Position numbers and translations under genes: made by a program
Assembly (NCBI GenBank): GCA_037140715.1
Contig: JBAXDX010000008.1
Location: forward strand, 1-52,407
Origin: JAUZPB01 sp037140715
GTDB lineage: Bacteria; Bacteroidota; Ignavibacteria; Ignavibacteriales; SURF-24
Direction of reading: 5' to 3'
DNA length: 52,407 nucleotides
Shown: one piece after another, positions 25,981-35,552 of the stretch
Numbering within the stretch: position 1 is the first letter of the stretch
Layout of the letters: every line of letters begins with the position of its first letter
Notes under the pieces: generated by a model
The model's database searches: none
What the model was told of the DNA's origin: nothing
The model's input: the letters and a program-made list of their open reading frames with translations, nothing else

Positions 25981-28321
25981 CCTGTGACAATTTGTTCATC
26001 GGAATCGTAAAGTAAAAAGTAGTTCCCTTTTTCTCCACACTTGTCATCCAGATTCTGCCGCCATGTTTTTCAACAAATTCTTTGCAGAGTAGCAGCCCCA
26101 GACCCGTGCTTGGTTCGCCATCCGTGCCCTGGCGCCCTGTTTTTTCATCTGTCTTAAATAATTTTTCAGATAAATATTCCGGTATCCCGATACCGCTGTC
26201 GGTTACTGATATTTCCATCATATTATTTTCTGCTTCTGCTACCCTGACTATTATTTTGCCCCCATGCTTAGTAAACTTTACAGCATTTGACAAAAGATTA
26301 CGCATAACAGAATTAAGCATAGCCTCATCTGCATAAACAGTCTGGTTCCGGTCAGTTTCATGAATTATCTCAATTCCTTTCTGCTCTCCGCGGTTAATTA
26401 TTAATTCGATATTCTGAAAAACTATATCTGATAAAAATATTTCTGTCGGATTAAAACTTATCATTCCCTGCTGCATACGCGCCCATTCCAGTAAATTATT
26501 TAACATTGTAAAGAGATTTTTGGAAGTGTCGTACATCATCTGACTTGCCTCGGATAATTCATCCTTGGAAAAACTATTAATATCCACGGACATTGACTCT
26601 GCTATTCCCAGTAGTCCCTGAAAAGGGCTTTTTAAATCGTGTGCGATGATAGAGAAAAGTTTGTTTTTCTCTGAATTTATTTTTTCAAGATATTCTTTAG
26701 TTCCGATAAGTTCTTCCACGAGCAAGTGTTCCTGGAACAGAGATTCTTCAAGCAAAGTTTTTGACAGATGCAGTTCTTCATTGATATCTGCAAGCTCAAG
26801 TTGCGTTGCTTTCCGCTTTGTAATGTCAATAACAAGTCCGGTAATTTTCACAGGCATTTTATTTGAGCTGCCTTCCACAACAGACCCGACATCATAAAAC
26901 CACTTGTATTTATTATCTTTGGTTAATATCCGGTATTCAGTTTCATATTTATTTAATATTCCATAGACATGCCCGCGCATTGCTTCCATTATGCGTTCAT
27001 AATCATCAGGATGAACCAGATCAGTAAAATCCTTATAATGCTTAAACCTTTCAGGAGGGAAGCCAAGCATTTCGGCTTTCCGTTTTCCGAAAGTAATACT
27101 GCCGGAAGGCAGTTCCATTTCCCACCATGCCATATCAGCTGTATTCATGGCAAGCTCAAGCCTTTGAATACTCTTTTTCAGAATTTCTTCCGCCTGTTTT
27201 CGTTCGGTGATATCAACAGAATATCCCATTGTACCCATTACTATTCCCTGACCGCCAATAATAGGAGCTTTGAAAGTCTCGCGCCATTTAATCCTGTCGT
27301 TATCTGAAATTCGTTCCTCAGTTACGATTATTTTTTTCTTTTCTATAACCCCCATATCCTCCGCATAAAATTTTTCCGCCAGTTCCCAGGTAAATATAAC
27401 ATAATCAGTTTTACCGACAAGCAGGTCAGGGGTTGAAAAACCATAAAAATCTGAAAATTTACTGTTTACCACAAGATATCTGCCGTTCAAATCTTTCAGC
27501 CATAACATACCCGGCTGGTTTTCTATAATGGTTGACAGATATGACTCGCGCAGACGTAAAGCTTCCGCGGACTGTATGCGCTCGGTAATATCGCGGGTGG
27601 AAGCATAAAGATATTGTCTGTTTTCCAGCGTAATTACGGAATAGTTAATCTCGGCAAAGTAAAATGAGCTGTCCTTGCGGCGATGCCGTGTTGTAATCAT
27701 CCGGGACAGGCTGTCAGAGGAGTCTTCGCTAAATTCCTCCAATAGTTTTCTTATACGCAGAATCAGTTCAGCAACGGGAAATCTCACGTCCCAGTCGGCA
27801 ACGTTGAGTCTCAGTAATTCTTTACGGGAATAACCGAGCATTTTACAGAAAGCGGGATTGACTTCTGTAACATTGCCATCTTCGTCAAGAATGTGAATGC
27901 CATCGCTTGCGGTTTGTAGCAGTATCTGGTTGCGCATGGCTAAAGTGGCGGCTGCTTCTTCCGCCTGCTTTCGCCTAGTGATATCAGTAATAAAGTTTAT
28001 TGACGATGGTTTACCTTCCCATTCAATTGGAACTCCGCTCATCTCAACCCATTTTATGACTTTATCATTTCTCAATAATCTGAACTGATATCTGGATTCA
28101 ACATGTTCGCCTTTTATGCGTTTCAGGTGGTTGTCTCCTACCAATGCTCTGTCATCGGGATGTATAAAATCTAAAAATGGAGTTGATAACAGCTCCTCTT
28201 TGGTACGACCCGTCAGCTCCGGTAGCATCGGATTTACAAACTTCAGGAAACCTCCCTGAGCGACTACAATGCCTTCTCTGGCTGTTTCAATTAAAAGGCG
28301 GTATCGCTGTTCGCTTTCCAA
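25970..28321 (-). CDS. Sensor histidine kinase, C-terminal part (4 PAS, HisKA, HATPase) after an in-frame amber codon
   Basis: A 783-residue frame with four PAS domains (starting around SEQRYRLLIETAREG, NQILLQTASDG, ESYLSTIIENQ and RLELAMNTADMAWW), a coiled-coil linker, HisKA (FSIIAHDLKSPFQGLLG) and HATPase_c (NLLSNAVKFTKHGG, TDSGIGI, STGLGLLLCKEF). It has no good start: the first possible codon is a TTG. The codons just before it are in the same frame as the upstream gene and separated from it only by a TAG (28328-28330), giving ...GRKQAK-stop-ALLESEQRY..., where the normal PAS linker reads ERKQAEEALxESEQRY. It is therefore best seen as the second half of one gene. PAS domains 2-3 here are close copies of PAS domains 2-3 of the first half. 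Confidence 0.8.
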   Translation of the reverse strand: MESEQRYRLLIETAREGIVVAQGGFLKFVNPMLPELTGRTKEELLSTPFLDFIHPDDRALVGDNHLKRIKGEHVESRYQFRLLRNDKVIKWVEMSGVPIEWEGKPSSINFITDITRRKQAEEAAATLAMRNQILLQTASDGIHILDEDGNVTEVNPAFCKMLGYSRKELLRLNVADWDVRFPVAELILRIRKLLEEFSEDSSDSLSRMITTRHRRKDSSFYFAEINYSVITLENRQYLYASTRDITERIQSAEALRLRESYLSTIIENQPGMLWLKDLNGRYLVVNSKFSDFYGFSTPDLLVGKTDYVIFTWELAEKFYAEDMGVIEKKKIIVTEERISDNDRIKWRETFKAPIIGGQGIVMGTMGYSVDITERKQAEEILKKSIQRLELAMNTADMAWWEMELPSGSITFGKRKAEMLGFPPERFKHYKDFTDLVHPDDYERIMEAMRGHVYGILNKYETEYRILTKDNKYKWFYDVGSVVEGSSNKMPVKITGLVIDITKRKATQLELADINEELHLSKTLLEESLFQEHLLVEELIGTKEYLEKINSEKNKLFSIIAHDLKSPFQGLLGIAESMSVDINSFSKDELSEASQMMYDTSKNLFTMLNNLLEWARMQQGMISFNPTEIFLSDIVFQNIELIINRGEQKGIEIIHETDRNQTVYADEAMLNSVMRNLLSNAVKFTKHGGKIIVRVAEAENNMMEISVTDSGIGIPEYLSEKLFKTDEKTGRQGTDGEPSTGLGLLLCKEFVEKHGGRIWMTSVEKKGTTFYFTIPMNKLSQVKA

Positions 28322-28327
28322 CAGCGC

Positions 28328-30613
28328 CTACTTCGCCTGCTTTCGCCCGGTTATGTCAATGGAATATCCTGTTGTACCAATTACTATTCCCTGATTATCA
28401 ATAATAGGAGTTTTATAAGTCTCGACCCATTTAACATTGCCTTCTTTATCTGAAATTTGTTCCTGAGTCATGATTGTGTTTTTTGTTTGTACAGCGCGCA
28501 GATCATCCGCAATATATTTATCTGCCAGTTCCTGCGGCCATAAGTCAGAATCAGTTTTACCGACAAGTTCTTCAGGGTTATCAAAGCCGAATTCGTCTGA
28601 AAATTTTTTGTTTACCACGAGAATTTTACTGTCCATATCTTTCAGCCATATCATGCCCTGCTGGTTTTCAATAATAGCGGACAGATACGATTCGCGTAGT
28701 TGCAGAACTTCCGCATTCCGTTTCTGTCTGGTAACATCCTGGGTGGAAGAGTAAAGATATTGTCTGCCATTCAGCGTAATTATGGTATTGTTGATTTCTA
28801 CATCGATAACTGAGCCGTCCTTGCGGCGATGCTTTGTTGACATTTTATAGGATGGGACATCAGATGACTGGGAGTTCAGGTTATTTATTAATTCTTTTAT
28901 CTTTGGTAGCATTAGTTCAGGGACCAGACGGGTATCCAGATCGGAGATATTAAGCCGTAATAGTTCTTCGCGGGAATAACCAAGCATTCCGCAGGCAGCG
29001 GGATTGACATCTGTGATATTTCCCTGATTATCAATAATATAAATACCGTTGACTGCTGTCTGGAACAATATTTTGTCGCGCAGAGCTGAGGCGGCGATGG
29101 TCTCTTCTGCCTGCCTGCGTTCGGTGATGTCATGATAATTTACCAGCACACCGTTAATTACCGGGTCATTTATAAGGTTGGTAGCTGTAAGATGTATAAA
29201 CTTATAACTCCCGTCTTTACATTTATATCTGTACTCCGTAGTTTTTACCAGGTTATCCTTTTCAAAGAGAGAAAGGAAATCTTTTTGAATACGTTCCAGA
29301 TCGTCCGGATGAACCCTTGACCAGCCGACCGTGCCTATTATATCCTGTGGCTGCCATCCAAACCATTTTTCAGCATTCGGGCTGTTATATTTCACTATGC
29401 CGTTTGTGTCAAGTATGCAGATTACATCTGAGATATTGGCAATCATTGAACTATATTCAGTTTCTCTTTTACTTAAGTCCCTGGTTAATTCCTCAGCCAG
29501 TTCATGAGCGCGGATATTAGTATTAATGAGTAGCAGATAAACGATAAATAATAAAATGCTGATGCTTATTCCGCCTGTCGTAACATACCATACTATACTA
29601 TAATCCAAACCGGATTCGATGGGAGCATACTGCGTATATCGCGAATACCACAGAGTGCCATTGAAGGAGACGGAATATTTGAGAGAGAATAAGGGAGCAG
29701 GATTTACATTATTTCCAGTAACTTCCCTGTTGTCATAAAGCAGAGCATTTTGGTTAAATGAAAAATCATCAAATATTTCCAGACGGATATGTTGTTTACT
29801 CAGGCTTCCATAATCTTCAAAAATTTTAGTTATCAGATCATTCATTTGATACGTAATGAAAACCCACCCCCGGATGGCGCGCCGGCACTCTTTTACATTG
29901 CCACTTGGCATTCCTTTCTTGTAAACAGGCGCGCACATAAACGCATCAGTCTGAATATCTTTATTTATTTTCCTGACAACCCTGATTTTTTTTGAAAGAT
30001 AAGCAGTATTCAGGTCTCTGGCTGTTTCCATGGTTTTCCTGCAGACTGGTTCAGAAAACATGTCACAGCCAAGAGAAAATTCGTCCCCGCTGAGAAATGG
30101 CTCTATGTATATAACCGGCGTATATATTTCTCTTTTGCCCACAGGTTTGACAGAATACTGCCGGAATCCTTCGCTTTTAATTTTCTTTTCATGCAGAGCT
30201 AACTGATCCGGCAGAATTATTTCCGCGTATCCGGTTTTATAAATTCCGTACGAATTTTTCTCAATCCTCTGTTTGGCAACGAAGTTTTGCCATTCGTTTC
30301 GTGTAACTGTTTCAGAATTTTCAAAGAAAGCGGCTCCGCTTCGGACTAATTGGGCGTGCGTATATAGCATTGCCATTATTTTTTGATTAAGCAAAGCAGA
30401 AACAAAACCGAACTCAGTTTTTGCGTCAGTTTCAACCTTTGTTTTTAATAAGAGACTTGCCGTAAGCGTCAGAAGCAACCCACCTGCCAGTAAAGCGAGA
30501 GCTGTCCATATTTGCTTTCTTTCCGGTTGCCGGATAGTTATCTTTTTAAGAAATATCCGTATTGAATCAAAGACAGAGCCTGACCGGGAATAATCAGAAT
30601 TACTAACTGGCAT
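28328..30613 (-). CDS. CHASE-domain multi-PAS sensor, N-terminal part (ends at an in-frame amber codon)
   Basis: A 761-residue product from the ATG at 30613 (an upstream TTG at 30688 is less likely). Order: basic N-terminus, membrane helix (about 35-55), a periplasmic CHASE domain (about 60-320; GIYKTGYAEIILP, GKREIYTPVIYIEPFLSG, SLGCDMFSEPVCRKTMETA), second membrane helix (about 338-362), and three PAS domains. It has no kinase domain and stops with TAG exactly where the HisKA-containing half continues in frame. CHASE domains bind small extracellular ligands. Without readthrough the receptor would be severed from its kinase. Full length would be about 1,547 codons. Confidence 0.82.
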   Translation of the reverse strand: MPVSNSDYSRSGSVFDSIRIFLKKITIRQPERKQIWTALALLAGGLLLTLTASLLLKTKVETDAKTEFGFVSALLNQKIMAMLYTHAQLVRSGAAFFENSETVTRNEWQNFVAKQRIEKNSYGIYKTGYAEIILPDQLALHEKKIKSEGFRQYSVKPVGKREIYTPVIYIEPFLSGDEFSLGCDMFSEPVCRKTMETARDLNTAYLSKKIRVVRKINKDIQTDAFMCAPVYKKGMPSGNVKECRRAIRGWVFITYQMNDLITKIFEDYGSLSKQHIRLEIFDDFSFNQNALLYDNREVTGNNVNPAPLFSLKYSVSFNGTLWYSRYTQYAPIESGLDYSIVWYVTTGGISISILLFIVYLLLINTNIRAHELAEELTRDLSKRETEYSSMIANISDVICILDTNGIVKYNSPNAEKWFGWQPQDIIGTVGWSRVHPDDLERIQKDFLSLFEKDNLVKTTEYRYKCKDGSYKFIHLTATNLINDPVINGVLVNYHDITERRQAEETIAASALRDKILFQTAVNGIYIIDNQGNITDVNPAACGMLGYSREELLRLNISDLDTRLVPELMLPKIKELINNLNSQSSDVPSYKMSTKHRRKDGSVIDVEINNTIITLNGRQYLYSSTQDVTRQKRNAEVLQLRESYLSAIIENQQGMIWLKDMDSKILVVNKKFSDEFGFDNPEELVGKTDSDLWPQELADKYIADDLRAVQTKNTIMTQEQISDKEGNVKWVETYKTPIIDNQGIVIGTTGYSIDITGRKQAK

Positions 30614-30864
30614 ACATATCTCTTTTGTAGAAATTAAATTATTAGAATTTCGAAAATAAATAATAATGATTTTTAGGATAAGAAACAATGATAAAGAGTT
30701 TCAACTCCCTCCAATTTCTCTTTATACCTTAATTAGACAAACAGAGGGAAGTGTAAATGAAGAAACCAAATATGGATTATAAGACCGGCTTTATGGGGCA
30801 GGGAAATGGTTCTCTGGTAAAATATTCCTGCGCTCTGGTATAACTATCAGGACTTAATTATATT

Positions 30865-31602
30865 TTAATACCTGTCCAGCTTAAACTTTTCACCAAGATA
30901 AAGCTTACGCACATCGGCATCTTCGGCGAGGTATTCGGCTGTTCCCTGTTTAAATATATTGCCATTGATAAGAATATAACCTTTATCCACAATGCTGAGA
31001 GTTTCATGCACATTATGGTCGGTAATAAGTATTCCGATACCACGTTTTTTAAGTCCGGCCACGATATTCATAATATCTTCAACAGCAATCGGATCAACAC
31101 CGGCAAATGGTTCGTCAAGCAGCATAAACTTTGGATTAGTTGCCAGAGCGCGTGCTATTTCTGTTCTTCTCCTTTCACCGCCACTTAACTGGAAGCCGAT
31201 ACTTTTTCTGATATGAACAATATTAAGGTCTTCGAGAAGCTGTTCGCATCTTTCCTTGCGTGCTTTCCCAGGCATATCAATCATTTGAAGCACAGCCATA
31301 AGATTATCCTCAACGCTAAGCCGCCTGAAGATGGAAGCTTCCTGAGGCAGATACCCGACACCGAGTCTGGCTCTTTTGTACATCGGTATTTTAGTCAGTT
31401 CGAGGCTGTCAAGATAGACTTTTCCTGCATCGGGCTTTATCATGCCGACTATCATGTAGAAAGTTGTAGTCTTGCCTGCCCCGTTAGGACCTAAAAGTCC
31501 GACAATTTCCCCCTGCGTAACTGCTACGGAAACTTTCTGTACAACAGTCCTTTTTTTATAAACCTTTACAAGGTTCTCACTTCTTAATGTTAATAAGTCC
31601 AT
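30865..31602 (-). CDS. lptB: LPS export ABC transporter ATPase LptB
   Basis: A 245-residue ABC ATPase from the ATG at 31602 (a GTG two codons upstream is possible). Walker A GPNGAGKTTT, Q-loop YLPQEASIFRRL, signature LSGGERRRTEIARAL, Walker B FMLLDEPFAGVDP and switch His in ITDHNVHET all match LptB. It energises LPS extraction from the inner membrane with LptF/LptG, which are not in the window. It is the last gene of the kdsA-kdsD-lptC-lptA-lptB series; a 120-base gap separates it from lptA. Confidence 0.95.
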   Translation of the reverse strand: MDLLTLRSENLVKVYKKRTVVQKVSVAVTQGEIVGLLGPNGAGKTTTFYMIVGMIKPDAGKVYLDSLELTKIPMYKRARLGVGYLPQEASIFRRLSVEDNLMAVLQMIDMPGKARKERCEQLLEDLNIVHIRKSIGFQLSGGERRRTEIARALATNPKFMLLDEPFAGVDPIAVEDIMNIVAGLKKRGIGILITDHNVHETLSIVDKGYILINGNIFKQGTAEYLAEDADVRKLYLGEKFKLDRY

Positions 31603-31722
31603 TTTCACAGTTTTTGTTTATAAATTTTAATTGTTTGTGCATGACAGCATGGGTACATGGTTATATGTCATTTGAGATATGGAATGCCTCCATACTTTTT
31701 CATACATTCATTCATAATTTTC

Positions 31723-33108
31723 TTATTCCGGCTGATATTTTACCACGGCACTTCCCGTTTTATTCAACAATTTTTCCTTTACGGGTCTGTTCTTATAAAT
31801 TACAAAAGCAGGCAGCGTGAATGTAAGTTCATTCTTATCGACAAGCATTTCAGGGTAATATTCGCTGACAGGAGAAACATAAAGTTTTACTTCTCCGACA
31901 AGTTTCTTCTTAAAAATAATCTTTGCCCTCTGCGCGCTTGATTTTGTCAATCCGTTAGGAATGTCATTATCATACATATAATAAATGCTCAACACATTTC
32001 CTGTTACATCGGTATGATTAATTCCTGATGTATCAAAATACATAGTCAGACTGTCGCCGGATATCTGGTCATAACGCAGTCCGCAGGTTTTATTTTTTGA
32101 TACTACAAAACTATTATTGAAAACATTAATTCTGTCGAGATGATTTTTCATAAGAAAAATATTTATGGAATCGCCTGAAAGCTGGGAATTTTCATACCAT
32201 AGAACCGGAGGATTGATATCGTTTTCCTTCTTGCCGGTGATTATGCGCTCTTCATTTCTATAATAAACCGAATAACTATTTTTCGAAGCAAAGTCGCCGC
32301 GGATAATCTTTACGCTGTCAGTAGCGATGAACTTAGCCGAGCTGTCGTTATAGGATTCCATAGTTCCTGAAGAAATAATGAGAGTATCCTTCCCGCCAGC
32401 ATTTAAAGTATCAATCTGGATAAGCAGAGGATTGTCGTTAACAAGGGAATATTTTCTGTCGGCGTAATTCTCAAGATGTCCGCCGTAGATTATTACATTA
32501 TTAGCTGAGTTGGCAAGGCTTACATTATTTTGAGCAAAGGTTATTCTTTTGTTACGGAAGTGGGTCAGACTGTCTGCCATAATAGTATTAAGCGAATCGA
32601 CTATCTTAACATTGCCGACCGCCACGGCTTTATTTTCATTCTTGAAATAATCAAGCAGGTCGCAGGTAGTGGTTGAAACAGTATCGTAAAATTTCACATG
32701 ACCGGAGAAATAAGCACGCTGTTCATTAAAGTAATAATTCCCGTTAACCGCCGTGAGAATTACCTTCTTATCATCAAGCTGAACACCCGTGTTGCATTCG
32801 GCAATGCGGGTATTTCCGTTGTAAAACCCTTTTTGCGCTCTGATAGTAAGCGTGTCCTGAGTTACAACAACATTGCCTTCGAGTACCGCATTGTTCCGGC
32901 TCAGATACTGGAGCGCTCTGTCGCAGGTTATCCTTATATTACCCTGAGTAAGAATAACACTGCCAATTACTTCGCGGATGCTTTCGCTGCCAATGTTGCG
33001 CCCGGTAAGGCTGTCGCCAATAACTGTAATTAACTGACTGCCGGACTGAGGGAAATAAATTGCAGGAATAAACAGGAAGAAAAGCAGAAGATATTTTCTA
33101 TAAATCAC
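31723..33108 (-). CDS. lptA: LptA/OstA-like LPS transport protein
   Basis: A 461-residue OstA-domain protein with a signal peptide (LLLFFLFIPAIYFPQS). The repeated short strands (VIGSVILTQGNIRITCDRAL, NAVLEGNVVVTQDTLTIRA, AYFSGHVKFYDT, AVAVGNVKIVD, ADSLTHFRNKRITF) are the beta-jellyroll repeats of LptA. It is more than twice the length of E. coli LptA (185), as usual for the Bacteroidetes/Chlorobi form. Starts with GTG overlapping the lptC stop (GTGA). It bridges the periplasm in LPS transport. Confidence 0.85.
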   Translation of the reverse strand: MIYRKYLLLFFLFIPAIYFPQSGSQLITVIGDSLTGRNIGSESIREVIGSVILTQGNIRITCDRALQYLSRNNAVLEGNVVVTQDTLTIRAQKGFYNGNTRIAECNTGVQLDDKKVILTAVNGNYYFNEQRAYFSGHVKFYDTVSTTTCDLLDYFKNENKAVAVGNVKIVDSLNTIMADSLTHFRNKRITFAQNNVSLANSANNVIIYGGHLENYADRKYSLVNDNPLLIQIDTLNAGGKDTLIISSGTMESYNDSSAKFIATDSVKIIRGDFASKNSYSVYYRNEERIITGKKENDINPPVLWYENSQLSGDSINIFLMKNHLDRINVFNNSFVVSKNKTCGLRYDQISGDSLTMYFDTSGINHTDVTGNVLSIYYMYDNDIPNGLTKSSAQRAKIIFKKKLVGEVKLYVSPVSEYYPEMLVDKNELTFTLPAFVIYKNRPVKEKLLNKTGSAVVKYQPE

Positions 33109-33743
33109 TTCGTCCCTCCCGCCATGTTGTCTGAAGCTGTAACGATGGCAGGCTTATAAATTACATAATTATCGAGGTTCTGGTCTGCCACGAGTCCATA
33201 GCCCTGAATTTTTTCCTTAGGAGAGACGATTGTAACGAACTTCTCGGTTACTATTTTCCTGTCCCTGTTTCGCCACATCAGTTCTTCACTTTTAAGCACA
33301 GTACCGCTGTCATTTTTCACGACTACGCTGTCCATCGCGTACATATTATTAGTTTGTCCATCGAACCTGCCACGCATGGCGGTCAGGACAGTTGTTCTTT
33401 GTTGTTTATCGTTAAAGAATTCGATTCTCATTGTATCAAGCAGGGTTTCTCTTTTCCTGTCATACATTTTCATGTGATTTGCATAGAGAATAGCTTTAAG
33501 TTTTCCGTTATCGGAAAAAAGTATCTTGTCGCTTCTGCTTTCCTGTGTGGGCATTTCAGCTTCGTTTAATGTCTGCAATACCGGAGGCTGAAGCTTATCT
33601 TCGGAACATCCAAATATTATAACAGAGAAAATGAAAAGAAGAAGCGGGTTGTTTACGCTTATCCCGGAGATAGTTCTGTTGTTATTTTTACGCGATATAT
33701 GGAGCAATGGATTCCCGGATAATAAAATAAATAAGCATGGCAC
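33105..33743 (-). CDS. lptC: LptC-like LPS export lipoprotein
   Basis: A 212-residue protein from a GTG at 33743, immediately after the kdsD stop; a TTG at 33707 is an alternative start. A hydrophobic segment ends in a lipobox-like IIFGC, so it is probably a lipoprotein, unlike the single-helix LptC of E. coli. The rest matches the LptC beta-jellyroll (SDNGKLKAILYANHMKMYD, MRIEFFND, RTTVLTAMRGRFDGQTNNMYAMDSVVV, KSEELMWRNRDRKIVTEKFV). The last four bases overlap lptA. Confidence 0.82.
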   Translation of the reverse strand: MPCLFILLSGNPLLHISRKNNNRTISGISVNNPLLLFIFSVIIFGCSEDKLQPPVLQTLNEAEMPTQESRSDKILFSDNGKLKAILYANHMKMYDRKRETLLDTMRIEFFNDKQQRTTVLTAMRGRFDGQTNNMYAMDSVVVKNDSGTVLKSEELMWRNRDRKIVTEKFVTIVSPKEKIQGYGLVADQNLDNYVIYKPAIVTASDNMAGGTK

Positions 33744-33744
33744 A

Positions 33745-34731
33745 TTACCTTGATTCAAGTCCAAGCTTAACCAGATCATGAAGATGAATAACGCCCGCAG
33801 GTCGTTTATCATTATCTACAATAATAAGCGAAGTAATCTTATAGTTCTCCATATACTGAAGTGCAAAAGAAGCAAGATAATCTTCCTTAATTGTCTTTGG
33901 GTTTTTGTGCATTACATCGTCAGCCGTCAGGGTATTAATATCAGGACTTTTTTCCAGAAGTCTCCTTAGGTCGCCATCGGTAATAACTCCGGCAAGTATG
34001 CCTTTATCATCGATGACGGCAGTCATGCCGAGGCGCTTGGATGTAATTTCAAGAATAGCATCTTTCAGCGAAGCGGTCTTTTTAACTATTGGAATATCAT
34101 CACCGGTTGCCATCATCTCAGAAATTTTGAGCGACAGCCTCTTGCCAAGGCTTCCTCCGGGATGCAGGAGAGCGAAGTCCTCGCGAGTGAAACCTCTTAA
34201 TTCAAGCAGACAGATAGAGAGTGCATCGCCCATTACAAGAGTTGCGGTGCTTGAAGCGGTAGGAGCTAGGTCATAAGGGCAGGCTTCTTCTGTAACACCA
34301 ACATTCAGAACAATACTGCATTCCCGTCCGACTTTAGATTTAACATTGCCAACCATTCCAATCAATACTACATCAAGACGCTTTAGAAGAGGGATTAGGT
34401 TTATAATTTCCTCAGTATTCCCGCTCTTGGAAATTAAAATTACAACATCTTCGCTTCTTACCATTCCAAGATCGCCGTGTAGCGCATCAGTCGGATGAAG
34501 ATAAACCGCAGGGGTACCCGTTGAGTTCATAGTTGCTACAATTTTACGGGCAATAAGACCGGATTTGCCCATTCCTGTCAATATTACGCGTCCCTTACTT
34601 TTATGAATTATATTAACGGCTTTGGCAAATTCCTCATCAATCCTTTCTATCAGACCCGCTACAGCCTCGGATTCCTTTAAAATTACTTCTTTAGCTTTCT
34701 CAATTATATAGTCAACTGACAATCTCAGCAT
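33745..34731 (-). CDS. kdsD: Arabinose-5-phosphate isomerase
   Basis: A 328-residue enzyme with an N-terminal SIS sugar-isomerase domain (GRVILTGMGKSGLIARKIV, HPTDALHGDLGMV, ISKSGNTEEI) and a C-terminal pair of CBS domains (about 205-325). It converts ribulose-5-phosphate to arabinose-5-phosphate, the precursor of Kdo. It overlaps kdsA by 7 bases upstream and is followed at once by lptC, tying Kdo synthesis to LPS export. Confidence 0.94.
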   Translation of the reverse strand: MLRLSVDYIIEKAKEVILKESEAVAGLIERIDEEFAKAVNIIHKSKGRVILTGMGKSGLIARKIVATMNSTGTPAVYLHPTDALHGDLGMVRSEDVVILISKSGNTEEIINLIPLLKRLDVVLIGMVGNVKSKVGRECSIVLNVGVTEEACPYDLAPTASSTATLVMGDALSICLLELRGFTREDFALLHPGGSLGKRLSLKISEMMATGDDIPIVKKTASLKDAILEITSKRLGMTAVIDDKGILAGVITDGDLRRLLEKSPDINTLTADDVMHKNPKTIKEDYLASFALQYMENYKITSLIIVDNDKRPAGVIHLHDLVKLGLESR

Positions 34732-35537
34732 CTTTTAACTACCGCATCTATTTTTTTAAGTTCAATTAGCAAGTCTTTTAATTTATCGAGAGGATACTGA
34801 CTTGCCGCATCGCTCTTTGCATTTACCGGGTCAGGATGCACTTCCATAAAGAGAGCGTCAATGCCGACCGCCATAGCTGCCTTCGCAAGATAAGGGATAA
34901 ACTTCGGCTGTCCGCCTGAAATTCCTCCCTGCGATGGCATCTGTACGGCATGAGTAGCATCCATTACAACAGGGAAGCCTGTTTCTCTCATTATTACAAG
35001 CGAACGCATATCGACCACAAGGTTATGATAACCAAACGATGACCCGCGTTCTGTAAGCAGTATTTTATCATTGCCCGTTGAGAGAACTTTATCAGCTACA
35101 TACTGCATATCTTCAGGAGCAAGGAACTGTCCTTTCTTAATATTGACTGTCTTTCCCGTTTTTCCTGCGGATAAAAGTAAATCAGTCTGGCGGCATAAAA
35201 ATGCCGGAATCTGAAGCACATCAACAATATGGCTTACGTTTTCAACATCCTGTTCTGTGTGAATATCTGTCAGAAGCGGAAGGTCATAACATTCCTTTAC
35301 TTTTTTTAATATACTTAAAGCCTCGTTCATATCGAGACCAGCAAAGGAACTCATACTTGTGCGGTTTGCTTTTTTATAACTGGACTTAAATATAAAAGGT
35401 ATGTCAAGTCCGGTTGTGATTTCCTTAATCTTTGCAGCGGCTGAGAGAGTAATTTCTTCTGATTCAATTACGCATGGACCGGCTATCAGTACAAACGGTC
35501 TGCCCTCTCCAATTTCGATTTCTTTTATTTTTACCAT
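34725..35537 (-). CDS. kdsA: 3-deoxy-8-phosphooctulonate (Kdo8P) synthase
   Basis: A 270-residue TIM-barrel enzyme condensing arabinose-5-phosphate and PEP to Kdo-8-phosphate. Typical stretches are FVLIAGPCVIESEE, FKSSYKKANRTS, LLTDIHTEQDVE, LTERGSSFGYHNLVVDMRS, DATHAVQMP and EVHPDPVNAKSD. The residue just before DATHAVQMP is Met in the sequence VVM, and the sequence has Cys in AGPC, features that help separate metal-dependent from metal-independent types but are not decisive here. First gene of the LPS unit; a repeat-rich gap lies upstream. Confidence 0.96.
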   Translation of the reverse strand: MVKIKEIEIGEGRPFVLIAGPCVIESEEITLSAAAKIKEITTGLDIPFIFKSSYKKANRTSMSSFAGLDMNEALSILKKVKECYDLPLLTDIHTEQDVENVSHIVDVLQIPAFLCRQTDLLLSAGKTGKTVNIKKGQFLAPEDMQYVADKVLSTGNDKILLTERGSSFGYHNLVVDMRSLVIMRETGFPVVMDATHAVQMPSQGGISGGQPKFIPYLAKAAMAVGIDALFMEVHPDPVNAKSDAASQYPLDKLKDLLIELKKIDAVVKRC

Positions 35538-35552
35538 ATTTGTTTTTTACTT

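Noticed and set aside
30980..30998. DnaA-box-like TTTATCCACA as an origin signal
   Set aside because: A single copy inside lptB; no cluster of boxes or dnaA/gidA context.
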